From the NCBI GenBank assembly GCA_047608975.1, contig JBLFYM010000010.1, forward strand, positions 15,040 to 79,039: 64,000 bases of DNA, in the 5' to 3' direction. Below, piece after piece: positions 27,265 through 36,115 of the stretch. The notes under the pieces are model-generated. The model did no database searches. It was not told the origin of the DNA and was given only the letters and a program-made list of their open reading frames with translations. Origin of the DNA: GCA-2715965 sp047608975 (GTDB lineage Bacteria; Verrucomicrobiota; Verrucomicrobiia; Limisphaerales; JAYPXF01). A program made the translations under genes and the position numbers. The stretch's first letter is position 1, and each line of letters starts with the position of its first letter.

Positions 27265-27287
27265 TCAGCCGTAGTTCCCACGGCTGA
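27265..27287 (-). promoter_or_regulatory. Hairpin in the mgtE leader region
   Basis: Perfect 8-bp stem (T-CAGCCGT / ACGGCTG-A) with a 7-nt loop, about 50 bp upstream of the mgtE start. It could be a leader structure, but no M-box-like consensus was recognised and no function is assigned. Confidence 0.3.
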
Positions 27288-27465
27288 TTCGTCGTATCGC
27301 GCAGAACTTTTAAACGTCCGCGGTGGATTCGGAAATGAAATTCGGGTTCTCAGACTCAGTCCACACAAATGGGAACGAATCGAGACCAAGCCACCCAAAC
27401 CGACATGTCGGGGCAATGCGCGATGGGGTTGAACCGCCTGACCGCCCTTGCTACCGTCCGCGCCG

Positions 27466-28446
27466 ATGCGAATCTTATCGGGCATTCAACCCTCCGGCAC
27501 ACTGCATATCGGAAACTATTTCGGGATGATGCGGCCGGCGATCGAGCTGCAGGACCGCGGCGAAGCCTATTACTTCATCGCGAACTATCATTCGATGACC
27601 TCGCTCTTCAATCCCGAAGAGCGACGCCAGAACAGCCTCGATGTCGCCCTGGATTTCCTCGCGTGCGGGCTGGATCCGAAACGCGCGGTTTTCTGGACCC
27701 AGTCCGATGTGCCGGAAGTGACCGAACTCGCCTGGCTGCTGAGTACTATCACCCCGATGGGATTCCTCAATCGCTGCCACAGCTACAAGGACAAGAAGGC
27801 CAAGCTCGCCGACGGCGACGAAGACCGCGTCAATCACGGCCTCTTCGCCTATCCGGTGCTGATGGCGGCGGATATCCTGATCTTCGATTCCAATCTGGTG
27901 CCGGTCGGCAAGGATCAAAAACAGCATCTCGAGGTCACCCGCGACATCGCCGTCAAATTCAACAATCTCTACGGGGACACCTTCGTGATTCCAAAACCCG
28001 AGATCCGCGATGACGTGGCTCTGGTCCGGGGAACGGATGGTGAAAAGATGAGCAAGAGTTACGGGAACACGATTGAGATATTCGGCCCGGAAAAAACCAT
28101 CCGCAAAAAGATCATGTCCATCCCGATGGACAGCCGTGGCATGGAAGAACCCAAGCCCAACGCCGAAGAGAACGTCGCCGTTCAACTCCTCAACCTGGTC
28201 GCTCCCGCTGACACTGCCAAAGAGACCGAAGACAAGCTGCGCGCTGGCGGATTCGGTTATGGCGACCTGAAGAAAACGCTTTTCGAAAACTACTGGAACC
28301 ACTTTAAAGAACCGCGCCGCAAGCGGGAGGAACTGGCCAACAACCTCGACTACGTCCGGCAGGTTCTGAAGGAAGGTGCCGAACGCGCGCGCGAAGTCGC
28401 GACCGGAGTGCTGGAACGCGCCAAGAAGGCGAGCGGTCTGAACTGA
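27466..28446 (+). CDS. trpS: Tryptophan--tRNA ligase
   Basis: 326 residues from the ATG at 27466. Class I synthetase motifs: the HIGH equivalent TLHIGNYFG at the N-terminus and the KMSKS loop DGEKMSKSYGN near residue 197. Also present are QPSGTLHIGN and VGKDQKQHLEVTRDIA for tryptophan and ATP binding. Length is normal for bacterial TrpS. It charges tRNA-Trp in the cytoplasm. Single gene, convergent with the ceramidase-like gene. Confidence 0.96.
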   Translation: MRILSGIQPSGTLHIGNYFGMMRPAIELQDRGEAYYFIANYHSMTSLFNPEERRQNSLDVALDFLACGLDPKRAVFWTQSDVPEVTELAWLLSTITPMGFLNRCHSYKDKKAKLADGDEDRVNHGLFAYPVLMAADILIFDSNLVPVGKDQKQHLEVTRDIAVKFNNLYGDTFVIPKPEIRDDVALVRGTDGEKMSKSYGNTIEIFGPEKTIRKKIMSIPMDSRGMEEPKPNAEENVAVQLLNLVAPADTAKETEDKLRAGGFGYGDLKKTLFENYWNHFKEPRRKREELANNLDYVRQVLKEGAERAREVATGVLERAKKASGLN

Positions 28447-28530
28447 GGCTACCCACCAATCACCCCGATCACTGCCGCCATAGGAATATTCTGGAGCCGG
28501 GCTGAACGAACCTTTACTGAGTTCGGGAGG

Positions 28531-29967
28531 TCAGGGTTTGAGTTCGCCCCACATCTTGAGGAGCCGATCGACAACCTGCCCCGCAGTCTGCTCCTCGAAC
28601 CAACAGGTGCCCAGCCAGGTTTCGTATCCGCCCAGTCGGAACTGCTTCGCCGACGGCAGATAACCGCAGTAGCCACCGGCGTTCGAATGGGTGAACGATT
28701 TTGCGAAGGGACTCTTTCCTTTCAGTTCGAGTCCGATCTCCACCAACACTTCGTTGGGAATCGCGGCGATGCCGACTTCGCCGACGCGAAAGACCTGGAG
28801 CGGCAACGGCATTCTTTTTGGGAGGCCGGCCATGGCCAGGGTACGATCCGCGTAAATTTCGGAGATGTTTTTCTTGGCGGGATTCTTGACGGCCGCCTGG
28901 GTCTTTCGCGCAGAAGCCAGCAACTCGCCATCTGGTTGTCTTACCGCGACCGAAATTTCGGAGAAGCGGGAACCGAGCGTGGCGGTGTCGCGGTACCTTA
29001 CTTTCTTCAGTGCGGTGAAGGTTTTTCCCGCAACGTCGTTGGCCACTTCCTTCATCTTCTCATACGCGGCCATACGCGGAACGCGTTTGGTGAAGTCGAT
29101 GTTGTTGATATCGCCGCTGGTACCGTTGCTGAGCATGACAATGCAGGCGGGTTCCTGCCCGTTGGCGTTCATGAGCTGACGCATGCGCCGTGCAAAATAG
29201 CCGTAGTAGTCCGCCGAAATTGCCCCGCGTTTCACGCCCCCGACATAGTGGAGGGAATAGTTGGCGAGAATGGCCAGGGGTTTTCCGGCCGCTGATTGAA
29301 CAGCCAGAAACGAGATCTCCGGATCAATCGGACCCGCCGGTTTGACGAGTTTGGGATTGCCACGACCAGGATTCATTTTCACCCGATCGTCTTTTCTGCC
29401 GAAGGGATTTGTCGGCATTGCACCGGGTTCCAGATGCCAGCGGCGATTGAAGACCTGGCCAGGCTCCTGAGCAGAACCATGACCGATGCGGGCTGGCACA
29501 AGTTTATTCACGGCGCTTTTCACGGCATCCGCAATTCGTTTTGCAACGAAGGTCTGGTAGTCGTCCAGTTCCGCTGTGAGATCATAGCGGCTCTTCCCCA
29601 ACAACGTCCCGGCGGAATGCGTATGCGTGGCCGACATCATCAGTTGGGATCGCTTCATACCCGTCGCGGCCTCGATCTGACGGGCCGCTTCTTCGTAGAC
29701 CGGGCGCACAATGCCGAGCACATCACACACGACAAAGGCCACGCGGGTCGTGCCATCATCCAAGACCAGACACTTCGCCCATAACTCATCGTGAACGTCG
29801 TTGGCCGGGGAGGGGTGAAAGCTTCCGACAATGTTCTGCCCCAACGGCGGGGTGATATTGCTACGCGCGGCTCCCGCCCTGAAAACGGGTTTTGCCGCCT
29901 GGGCTGCCGGCGCGTTGGCGAGGAGCAGAAGCGAGAGGGAGGCGAGGAGGCGGAGAGAGATGTTCAT
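28531..29967 (-). CDS. Secreted neutral/alkaline ceramidase N-terminal-domain protein
   Basis: 478 residues, signal peptide 1-24 (SLLLLANAPAAQA). The catalytic domain matches the neutral ceramidase N-terminal family: FRAGAARSNITPPLG, the metal-binding MSATHTHSAG, NYSLHYVGG and the serine-containing SNGTSGDINNIDF. The separate C-terminal domain of true ceramidases is absent, as in most Verrucomicrobia and Planctomycetes paralogs. Amide or ester hydrolysis on lipids or glycans is possible; specificity is not evident. Single gene. Confidence 0.85.
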   Translation of the reverse strand: MNISLRLLASLSLLLLANAPAAQAAKPVFRAGAARSNITPPLGQNIVGSFHPSPANDVHDELWAKCLVLDDGTTRVAFVVCDVLGIVRPVYEEAARQIEAATGMKRSQLMMSATHTHSAGTLLGKSRYDLTAELDDYQTFVAKRIADAVKSAVNKLVPARIGHGSAQEPGQVFNRRWHLEPGAMPTNPFGRKDDRVKMNPGRGNPKLVKPAGPIDPEISFLAVQSAAGKPLAILANYSLHYVGGVKRGAISADYYGYFARRMRQLMNANGQEPACIVMLSNGTSGDINNIDFTKRVPRMAAYEKMKEVANDVAGKTFTALKKVRYRDTATLGSRFSEISVAVRQPDGELLASARKTQAAVKNPAKKNISEIYADRTLAMAGLPKRMPLPLQVFRVGEVGIAAIPNEVLVEIGLELKGKSPFAKSFTHSNAGGYCGYLPSAKQFRLGGYETWLGTCWFEEQTAGQVVDRLLKMWGELKP

Positions 29968-30048
29968 ACGTAAGATCCCCCGATCATTAACATGTGAATT
30001 GCCCGCGGCAATCGCGGATACTGGAGTATGGATACCTCGGGAGTGATT

Positions 30049-30145
30049 TCAAACGGGTGATGCAAGGCTGATGACGCCGGCAGCGACCAGCGCGAATACG
30101 AGCAGAAGGAACGCTCCTCGTTCCTTCTCGCTCGCTGAATTGCAT
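30049..30145 (-). pseudogene. Broken short membrane-protein reading frame
   Basis: An ATG at 30145 begins MQFSE and then shifts frame at a GCGAGCGA duplication. The other frame continues as KERGAFLLLVFALVAAGVIS and ends at TGA 30049-30051. Removing four bases restores a 30-codon frame with a clear transmembrane helix. It could be the N-terminus of a lost gene; the parent is unknown. Confidence 0.3.
30104..30128. repeat. 10-bp perfect stem hairpin upstream of uxaA
   Basis: AGAAGGAACG-CTCCT-CGTTCCTTCT forms a perfect 10-bp stem with a 5-nt loop, 60 bp before the UxaA start. It has no T tract. It may be a regulatory structure or part of the broken frame at 30049-30145. Confidence 0.5.
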
Positions 30146-30188
30146 TTAATTGCGGGACTTCAGGCAGCCAATCGGCTAGTTGGAATCC

Positions 30189-31763
30189 GTGCCGGACAAA
30201 GACAAGCGAACCCGAGTGGCAGAATTTTCAGACGTGGCCTTGCGTCTGCATGCGGACGACTCGGTGGCGGTCTCCAAACGACCGATCATAGCCGGGACGC
30301 GGCTGGAAAACGGACCCGCGCCGTTGCAGGCCAACCAGACCATTCCCCCGGGGCACAAGATCGCCCTGGTCGCTCGGGAGAAAGGCGCGCCGGTTCTGAA
30401 GTATGGACAGACTTTCGGCTTCGCCTCGGAAGCCATCGCGGCGGGTGATCACGTTCACACGCACAATGTTGAGCTGGGCAGCTTCGGCCGCGACTACGCG
30501 TTCAGTGAGGACGTCCGCCCCATGGCGGCTTACGCGGCGGATCAGGAGCAGATGTTCAAGGGTTTTCTGCGCCGCGATGGACGGGTGGGAACGCGCAACT
30601 ACGTGGCCGTGATTTCCAGTGTGAACTGCTCCGCCTCGGTTTCGAAATATGTCGCCGAGCATTTTGCCAATGGCGAGTTCCGCGAGCGTTTTCCCAACAT
30701 CGATGGCGTGATCGCTTTCAAGCACACGAGCGGCTGTGCCAATGATCCGGGCGAACCGACCTTCGTGTTGCAGCGGGTGCTCGCAGGGATCGCGAGGCAC
30801 CCGAATGTCGGCGGCTATCTGCTGATCGGTCTCGGCTGCGAGGTGAACCAGGTTCAGTCGGTGATCCGGAACCAGGGCTTGGAGACCAACGATCGCGACG
30901 GTCTGGCGCCCATCTCGATGGAGATCCAATCGTTGGGCGGCATTCGCAAAACGATCACCGCGGCGGTGGCAGCAGTGGAAGAGATGCTCCCCCGCGTGAA
31001 CGCGATCGAACGTTCTCCGCAGCCACTTTCAAAACTGACGCTGGCGATGAACTGCGGCGGTTCGGACGGCAACAGCGGTATCACCGCCAACCCCGCGCTG
31101 GGTTTTGCCTCGGATGAACTGGTTCGACATGGTGCCTCCACGGTTCTCGCGGAAACGCCGGAGATCTATGGCGCGGAGCATCTGCTGACGCGCCGCGCGA
31201 TCACCCGGGAGATCGGTGAGAAACTGATCGGATTCGTACATTGGTGGGAGGAACACGCGGCGAAACACGGCGTGTCGATCAACAACAATCCCAGCACCGG
31301 CAACAAGACGGGCGGGTTGACGACGATCTACGAAAAGAGCCTCGGGGCCGTGGCGAAAGGCGGCCGCGCTCCGTTGTCGGCCGTCTATCGCTATGCCGAT
31401 CAGATTGACACGCCGGGTTTCTGTTTCATGGACACCCCGGGCTTCGACCCGGTGAGCATGACCGGTCTCGTCGCTGGCGGTTGCAACGTGGGGGTCTTCA
31501 CGACCGGGCGCGGCAGCGTCTATGGCTGCAAGCCGTCGCCGTCCATCAAGATTGCCACCAACACCCCGCTCTACCACTGGATGGAGGAAGACATGGACCT
31601 CAACGCCGGTACGATTCTGGACGGAACGGAAAGTGTGGAAGAGGTTGGACAACGCATCTTCGACAAGATCGTTTCCGTGGCAAACGGGGAGCAGACAAAA
31701 AGTGAACTGGCGGGAGTGGGCGACGAAGAATTCGCGCCGTGGATCCTGGGCTCGGTACTCTGA
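30189..31763 (+). CDS. uxaA: Altronate dehydratase family protein
   Basis: 524 residues, GTG start at 30189; TTG 30180 is an alternative. The N-terminal SAF domain (about 8-100, LRLHADDSVAVSKRP, IPPGHKIALVAREKGAPVLKYGQ) is fused to the UxaA/GarD catalytic domain with GRVGTRNYVAVISSVNCSA, AFKHTSGCAND, the iron-site-like MNCGGSDGNSG and the C-terminal GFCFMDTPGFDPVSMTG. It converts D-altronate to 2-keto-3-deoxygluconate in hexuronate catabolism. No uxaB, uxaC or uxuA is adjacent, so the true sugar acid could differ. Single gene, convergent with pxpA. Confidence 0.88.
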   Translation: MPDKDKRTRVAEFSDVALRLHADDSVAVSKRPIIAGTRLENGPAPLQANQTIPPGHKIALVAREKGAPVLKYGQTFGFASEAIAAGDHVHTHNVELGSFGRDYAFSEDVRPMAAYAADQEQMFKGFLRRDGRVGTRNYVAVISSVNCSASVSKYVAEHFANGEFRERFPNIDGVIAFKHTSGCANDPGEPTFVLQRVLAGIARHPNVGGYLLIGLGCEVNQVQSVIRNQGLETNDRDGLAPISMEIQSLGGIRKTITAAVAAVEEMLPRVNAIERSPQPLSKLTLAMNCGGSDGNSGITANPALGFASDELVRHGASTVLAETPEIYGAEHLLTRRAITREIGEKLIGFVHWWEEHAAKHGVSINNNPSTGNKTGGLTTIYEKSLGAVAKGGRAPLSAVYRYADQIDTPGFCFMDTPGFDPVSMTGLVAGGCNVGVFTTGRGSVYGCKPSPSIKIATNTPLYHWMEEDMDLNAGTILDGTESVEEVGQRIFDKIVSVANGEQTKSELAGVGDEEFAPWILGSVL

Positions 31764-31792
31764 AGCAGCCGGCGGGGCTCATTCAATTAACC

Positions 31793-31819
31793 GCGGATTA
31801 CTCGGATGGCACGGATGAG
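31793..31819. repeat. 9-bp-period intergenic element
   Basis: Three degenerate 9-bp units: GCGGATTAC, TCGGATGGC, ACGGATGAG, between the convergent uxaA and pxpA stops. It has the same period and general shape as 6172-6198. Confidence 0.5.
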
Positions 31820-31983
31820 GTGCGGTGTCTCAGACACCGGAATGGAGACCGGGTAATTTCTCTGAGAGGATGATTACACCGGTAATATCCGGGCAATCAC
31901 GGGTGTGGCAGCGTTTTCGTTTTGTCGAAGAATCATTCCTCGGCCGCTCGTTTGGATGAGCCTCCGCCACGCCGGGCAACGGC

Positions 31984-32715
31984 TCAACCAAGCTCGTCCG
32001 CCAAGGCCCGGGCAACGCGCAGGGCGTTTTCTGAATCGCTGTGCACGCAAATGGTGCGGGCGTTCATGCCGACCGTGCTCCCAGCAATCGTCTTCATCCG
32101 ACCCGTCTTATTGTACGACTGAACGCGGCTGACGATTTCCTTGAGATCCGAAAGGACGGCTCCGTCGGCTTCCCTATCAACCAAGGTTCCGTTCGGGCGA
32201 TAGGCGCGGTCCGCAAAGATTTCCTCCCACACGCGCGCATCATGTCGGGCTGACGCTTCGACGAGGTTGCCACCGGCCAGGGCAAAGATCTTCGCCTTGG
32301 GCCAGAAGCGCGTGACGGTTTCCAAATAGACAATCGCCAACGACGAATCCCGTTCCACATCGTGATAGAGCGCGCCGTGGAGCTTGATGTGACTGAGCTT
32401 CATCCGGTTGGAACGGGCAACCTGTTCCAATCCGCTGATCTGCTGAATGAGCAGCAGTTCGAAATCCGCCGGAGATATCTGACGCGATATGCGTCCGAAA
32501 TTTTCACGATCCGGATATCCCGGATGAGCGCCGACGTGGACGCCTTCCTCGCGAGCCATGCGCACGCAATGGTCCATCGAACGCAGATCGCCCGCATGTC
32601 CGCCGCAGGCAATATTGGCCGAACTGATGGCGCGCATGAGTGCCCGCTGGCGGGACGGGCTCTCGCCTTCACCGAGATCGCAGTTCAGATCGAGTTTTTG
32701 AAAGTGTGCTTTCAC
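31984..32715 (-). CDS. pxpA: 5-oxoprolinase subunit PxpA (LamB/YcsF family)
   Basis: 243 residues from the GTG at 32715, matching the usual length of about 244; the ATG at 32784 would add 23 residues without family counterpart. Family marks: LDLNCDLGEGES at the N-terminus, SSANIACGGHAGD, VHVGAHPGYPDRENFGR, IKLHGALYHD and the C-terminal ICVHSDSENAL. With PxpB and PxpC it cleaves 5-oxoproline to glutamate using ATP. It lies 367 bp downstream of pxpC on the same strand, separated by a degenerate inverted repeat, so coupling to pxpBC is possible but looser than usual. Confidence 0.9.
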   Translation of the reverse strand: MKAHFQKLDLNCDLGEGESPSRQRALMRAISSANIACGGHAGDLRSMDHCVRMAREEGVHVGAHPGYPDRENFGRISRQISPADFELLLIQQISGLEQVARSNRMKLSHIKLHGALYHDVERDSSLAIVYLETVTRFWPKAKIFALAGGNLVEASARHDARVWEEIFADRAYRPNGTLVDREADGAVLSDLKEIVSRVQSYNKTGRMKTIAGSTVGMNARTICVHSDSENALRVARALADELG

Positions 32716-33082
32716 CGCTGAAGCAATTCCGGCGGTCGGTATTCTGCGGGCGGCTGTGGGGGCGCTCGAAAACAAACGCAACATGAACGCTATCACACCC
32801 AAGTATCTGCGGTTGTGCAAGATATAACGGTTGAGACTGAGGGTAAATGCGTCCAAGAGACGCGTTGTTCAGAGGTTCCGAGAAGAAACTCCAAGCTTCA
32901 ATAATATCCAATCTCGAAGCTTCAATCCGCGGCGGCGGGTGTAAGCCGGCGATTTTGATTGGATTTTGCATCTTGGGTTTTCATTGAAGCTTGAGTTTCG
33001 AGGCTTGGAATTTTTGCAATTCTGACCGCTCTTCGGTGACTCCTCCGGCACCATCCCACTCCTAATTACACCCGGCAGGATC
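32716..33082. other. 367-bp gap between pxpC and pxpA
   Basis: No gene was seen. About 125 bp of it is an imperfect inverted repeat (32884-33008). Because pxpA lies downstream, a transcript from pxpB-pxpC would cross this structure. Confidence 0.5.
32884..33008. repeat. Imperfect long inverted repeat of AAGCTTCAAT type
   Basis: The left arm (from GAAACTCCAAGCTTCAAT to GAAGCTTCAATC) pairs with the right arm (GATTGGATTTT to ATTGAAGCTTGAGTTTC) around a GC-rich centre CGCGGCGGCGGG. The best block, GAAACTC(C)AAGCTTCAAT, matches across arms with one gap. A single arm of the same style lies at 3788-3854. Confidence 0.55.
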
Positions 33083-34003
33083 TCAGGCCTCCAATGGCCG
33101 AAATCGCACCTTCTGGTTCGGCCGACATTGGACCAGCCAGGAAATATCGCGTGGATCGATCATGCCCAATTTCGGGTACCCTCCAACGGTGGGGCCATCA
33201 CGGAAGGTAACGATTGGCTGTCCGTTCCGGGGAATCTGAATGCTCCCAATCCGGACCGGCTCGCTGATCAATTCACCCGCGGATGATGCGGTCGAGCCGG
33301 TCAAATCGATCGGTTCGCCAGTCAACCGATAGCCCACGCGATCGCTCTGCGAGGAGACCACCCATTCCTGCTCAAAGAAACTGGCGCGGGCCACCTCGTC
33401 GATCGCGTCCCACTGCGGACCCGGCCAGACGCGCAAGGCAGGTGGATTCAAATAGTCATGCTGTTCATCCCAGGAGGCACCCCGGGCACCGATGGAATCC
33501 GGCATCACGAGGCGGCGATCAATGGACCGACGTAAGATCTGGCCGGCCTGAATCGGCTCACCGATTCCTGCCCGGACGGAGGCGCTGGAACTCCCGAACT
33601 TCTCCGGGCTGTCGAACCCACCCGCAATCGCGAGGTAGATCCAGACACCACTCCGGTTCGCCGGGAATACAACGGTACTCCCCACCATCATCTTCTCCGC
33701 ATGCCAGACCGGGATGGTCGAACTCGCATCCGCTCCGGTCACCGCGAGCCAGCATTGCTGAAGCACGCGAAAACGTTGACCCTGCATCAACATCTCCAAC
33801 ACCGGCGCATCCGCGGGATTGTCGACCAGTACATTGGCCGCCCGGGCCGCGTGATCGTCCATCGCGCCGCCCATGGGAACGCCAAACTTTCGCCAGCCGA
33901 TCCGGCCGCCATCCTGCACCGTCACACCCATGCCGGGGGCGAGCACTTCGAGCACACTGGGGTTGCCTGAATCTGTCATCCTTTTACCCATTCCTCCCCG
34001 CAT
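33083..34003 (-). CDS. pxpC: 5-oxoprolinase subunit PxpC (biotin-dependent carboxyltransferase family)
   Basis: 306 residues, ATG at 34003. Family marks: VLAPGMGVTVQDGGRIGWRKFGVPMGGAMD, AVTGADASS, SGVWIYLAIAGGFDSP and C-terminal SDRVGYRLTGEPI followed by FRDGPTVGGYPKLGMI. It pairs with PxpB to form the ATP-using part of 5-oxoprolinase. The ATG overlaps the pxpB stop by one base (TGATG), typical for this pair and showing translational coupling. Confidence 0.92.
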   Translation of the reverse strand: MRGGMGKRMTDSGNPSVLEVLAPGMGVTVQDGGRIGWRKFGVPMGGAMDDHAARAANVLVDNPADAPVLEMLMQGQRFRVLQQCWLAVTGADASSTIPVWHAEKMMVGSTVVFPANRSGVWIYLAIAGGFDSPEKFGSSSASVRAGIGEPIQAGQILRRSIDRRLVMPDSIGARGASWDEQHDYLNPPALRVWPGPQWDAIDEVARASFFEQEWVVSSQSDRVGYRLTGEPIDLTGSTASSAGELISEPVRIGSIQIPRNGQPIVTFRDGPTVGGYPKLGMIDPRDISWLVQCRPNQKVRFRPLEA

Positions 34004-34680
34004 CAGTTCACCACGAACCGCACGCGGTCGCCGGCCTGAAGATAGAACTCTGTTTCCTCCGCCGGCGGATCAGGCTCGAAGAGCTTCACATCGGTCGAGC
34101 CGATCAGATTCCAGCCCCCCGGGTTCGGTATCGAATACACGCCCGTGTGTTCGCCACCGATCGCCACCGAACCGGCCGGCACAGTTGGGCGCGGACTTTC
34201 CAAACGCGGCGTGTGCAGGCGCGCGTCCAACTCCCCCAAGTAGGGAAACCCGGGGGCGAATCCCAGCATGTAAACCTTGTAAATCGTGCCGCTGTGAAGC
34301 CTCATCACTTCCTCTTTCGACAAACCAGTATGACTTGCGACCCGTTCCAGATCCTCTCCGTCATACCTTACCGGGATCTCCTTGATCGGGGCCGCCTTCA
34401 ATTTGCGTTTGGCGACCTTCTCCAGTTGAGCGACCACCTGTTCGATCGGGCGATGGTGATGTTTGACATTCGGTTCGCCGAAAATCAGCAACACCGAGGT
34501 ATAGGCGAGCACATACTCCCGCAGACCCTCGGGAGGATTTGATTCCAGTTCGAGGGCGATCGCCCGCCCTCGCTCGTAGGCTGCATCTCCGACTTCGTCA
34601 GAGAAATACAGCAACCAGGCGTTAGGCCCATATGGGATGCACTTCACGTGCGGAGGATGAAAACCGGGGCCGCGATTCAC
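34003..34680 (-). CDS. pxpB: 5-oxoprolinase subunit PxpB (KipI-like)
   Basis: 225 residues with a GTG start at 34680; a GTG at 34647 is the alternative and is closer to the usual family N-terminus (KCIPYGPNAWLLYF). Marks: LREYVLAYTSVLLIF, IPVRYDGEDLERVA, YMLGFAPGFPYLGELD and RLESPRPTVPAGSVAIGG, then YSIPNPGGWNLIG. First gene of the pxpB-pxpC unit. It lies back to back with ribBA, 198 bp apart. Confidence 0.92.
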   Translation of the reverse strand: MNRGPGFHPPHVKCIPYGPNAWLLYFSDEVGDAAYERGRAIALELESNPPEGLREYVLAYTSVLLIFGEPNVKHHHRPIEQVVAQLEKVAKRKLKAAPIKEIPVRYDGEDLERVASHTGLSKEEVMRLHSGTIYKVYMLGFAPGFPYLGELDARLHTPRLESPRPTVPAGSVAIGGEHTGVYSIPNPGGWNLIGSTDVKLFEPDPPAEETEFYLQAGDRVRFVVN

Positions 34681-34787
34681 AAGCGCAATAGTGCCCGAGT
34701 TACAAATTCACGCCCCCGGCCGCGGAAACTGTGGGGTTTCGACCGCCTAGTTGGAGACCTGGAAATTCCAAAATATTGTTCTCCACA

Positions 34788-34815
34788 ATTCCTTTGTCCC
34801 CCATTTCCCTGTCTC
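34788..34815. repeat. Single arm of the GACAAAGGAAT repeat family
   Basis: ATTCCTTTGTCCCCCATTTC followed by CCTGTCTC is the same two-part unit seen in each arm of 6312-6381, here without a partner arm. It lies in the intergenic region between pxpB and ribBA. Confidence 0.5.
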
Positions 34816-34878
34816 CAATTCGGGTTCGGGAAAAATTGACTGTGGTACGCCCGCCCTTGCCGGTTATCGTCGCGCCAG

Positions 34879-36078
34879 ATGAGCAAGGGATTCGATTCCA
34901 TTGAATCGGTAATCGCCGACATTCGCCGTGGTCGCATGGTAATTGTCGTCGATGACGCCGATCGCGAGAACGAGGGCGACCTGGTGATGGCGGCCGAAAA
35001 GGTCACTGCCCGATCGGTAAACTTCATGGCGAAGCACGGGCGCGGACTGATCTGCGTTCCGACCGCCGGCGACCGACTTCGGCAGTTGGGCATCGAACGT
35101 ATGGTGACCCACAATCGCGAGACCTTTAAGACCGATTTCCAGGTGAGCGTGGATGCTGCGGAAGGAATCACCACCGGGATCAGCGCGGCGGATCGGGCCA
35201 AGACGATTCAGGTTCTCGCTGAGCCGCGATCGTTTCCGGAGGATCTGGTGCAGCCCGGACACGTATTTCCGCTTCGGGCCAAGGCGGGCGGAGTGCTTCA
35301 ACGAGCGGGTCATACGGAAGCTGCGGTGGATCTGGCCCGGCTCGCGGAGTGTCGGCCGGCCGGCGTGATCTGCGAGATCATGAAGGACGACGGCACCATG
35401 GCCCGTCTGCCGACGCTGAAACGATTCGCCACCAAGCACAAGCTGAAGATCTGTTCGATCGAAGAATTGATCAAATTCCGTCGGGATCGGGATCGGCTGA
35501 TCGAACGGATTGAAGTGGTCAAGATGCCGACGGACTACGGTGAGTTTAATCTGCACCTCTACCGGTCCACGATCGACGGGCAAAACCACATCGCGCTCGT
35601 CAAGGGCAAGGTGGACGGTCGCGCGCCGGTGCTGGTCCGCGTGCACAGCGAATGCCTGACCGGCGATGTATTCGGATCCCGACGTTGCGACTGCGGTCCG
35701 CAACTTCAGCAGGCCATGAAGCAGGTGGACGACGCCGGTGCCGGAGTGATTGTCTACATGCGGCAGGAAGGTCGCGGGATCGGTCTGCCGGCGAAGATCC
35801 AAGCCTACAAACTGCAGGAGGAAGGCCTGGATACCGTGGAAGCCAATCGCCGCCTGGGATACCCGATGGACCTGCGCGAATACGGATTGGGAGCCCAAAT
35901 CCTGGTCGATCTGGGAATCAAGAAAATCAAACTGCTCACGAATAATCCGAAGAAGGTGGTGGGCCTGGAAGGTTATGGCCTGGAGATCGTCAAGCAGGTG
36001 CCGATCAAGGTGAAACCCAATCCGCACAACAAGAAATATCTCAAGACCAAGAAGGAGAAGATGGGGCATCTCATCTGA
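34879..36078 (+). CDS. ribBA: Bifunctional DHBP synthase / GTP cyclohydrolase II
   Basis: 399 residues. RibB half (1-205): DDADRENEGDLVMAAE metal/substrate motif, HGRGLICVP, DAAEGITTGISAADRA and the HVFPLRAKAGGVLQRAGHTEA signature. RibA half (206-399): zinc site SECLTGDVFGSRRCDCG, RQEGRGIGL catalytic region and LLTNNPKKVVGLEGYG. It supplies both precursors of riboflavin, from ribulose-5-phosphate and from GTP. ribH follows 37 bp downstream in the same direction. No FMN riboswitch was recognised in the 198-bp leader. Confidence 0.96.
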   Translation: MSKGFDSIESVIADIRRGRMVIVVDDADRENEGDLVMAAEKVTARSVNFMAKHGRGLICVPTAGDRLRQLGIERMVTHNRETFKTDFQVSVDAAEGITTGISAADRAKTIQVLAEPRSFPEDLVQPGHVFPLRAKAGGVLQRAGHTEAAVDLARLAECRPAGVICEIMKDDGTMARLPTLKRFATKHKLKICSIEELIKFRRDRDRLIERIEVVKMPTDYGEFNLHLYRSTIDGQNHIALVKGKVDGRAPVLVRVHSECLTGDVFGSRRCDCGPQLQQAMKQVDDAGAGVIVYMRQEGRGIGLPAKIQAYKLQEEGLDTVEANRRLGYPMDLREYGLGAQILVDLGIKKIKLLTNNPKKVVGLEGYGLEIVKQVPIKVKPNPHNKKYLKTKKEKMGHLI

Positions 36079-36115
36079 AGTTGCCGTTCTCCATTCTCGA
36101 ACCACCAAACCTGTC

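Noticed and set aside
33283..34542. 419-codon open frame antisense to pxpC and pxpB
   Set aside because: Arg/Ser/Pro-rich translation typical of out-of-frame GC-rich DNA; both sense genes are clear.
34681..34878. FMN riboswitch ahead of ribBA
   Set aside because: The leader is largely repeat-like sequence (including 34788-34815) and shows none of the conserved FMN aptamer segments I could recognise.
34864..36108. 414-codon open frame antisense to ribBA
   Set aside because: It is a shadow of a strongly conserved gene; the translation lacks any family signature.
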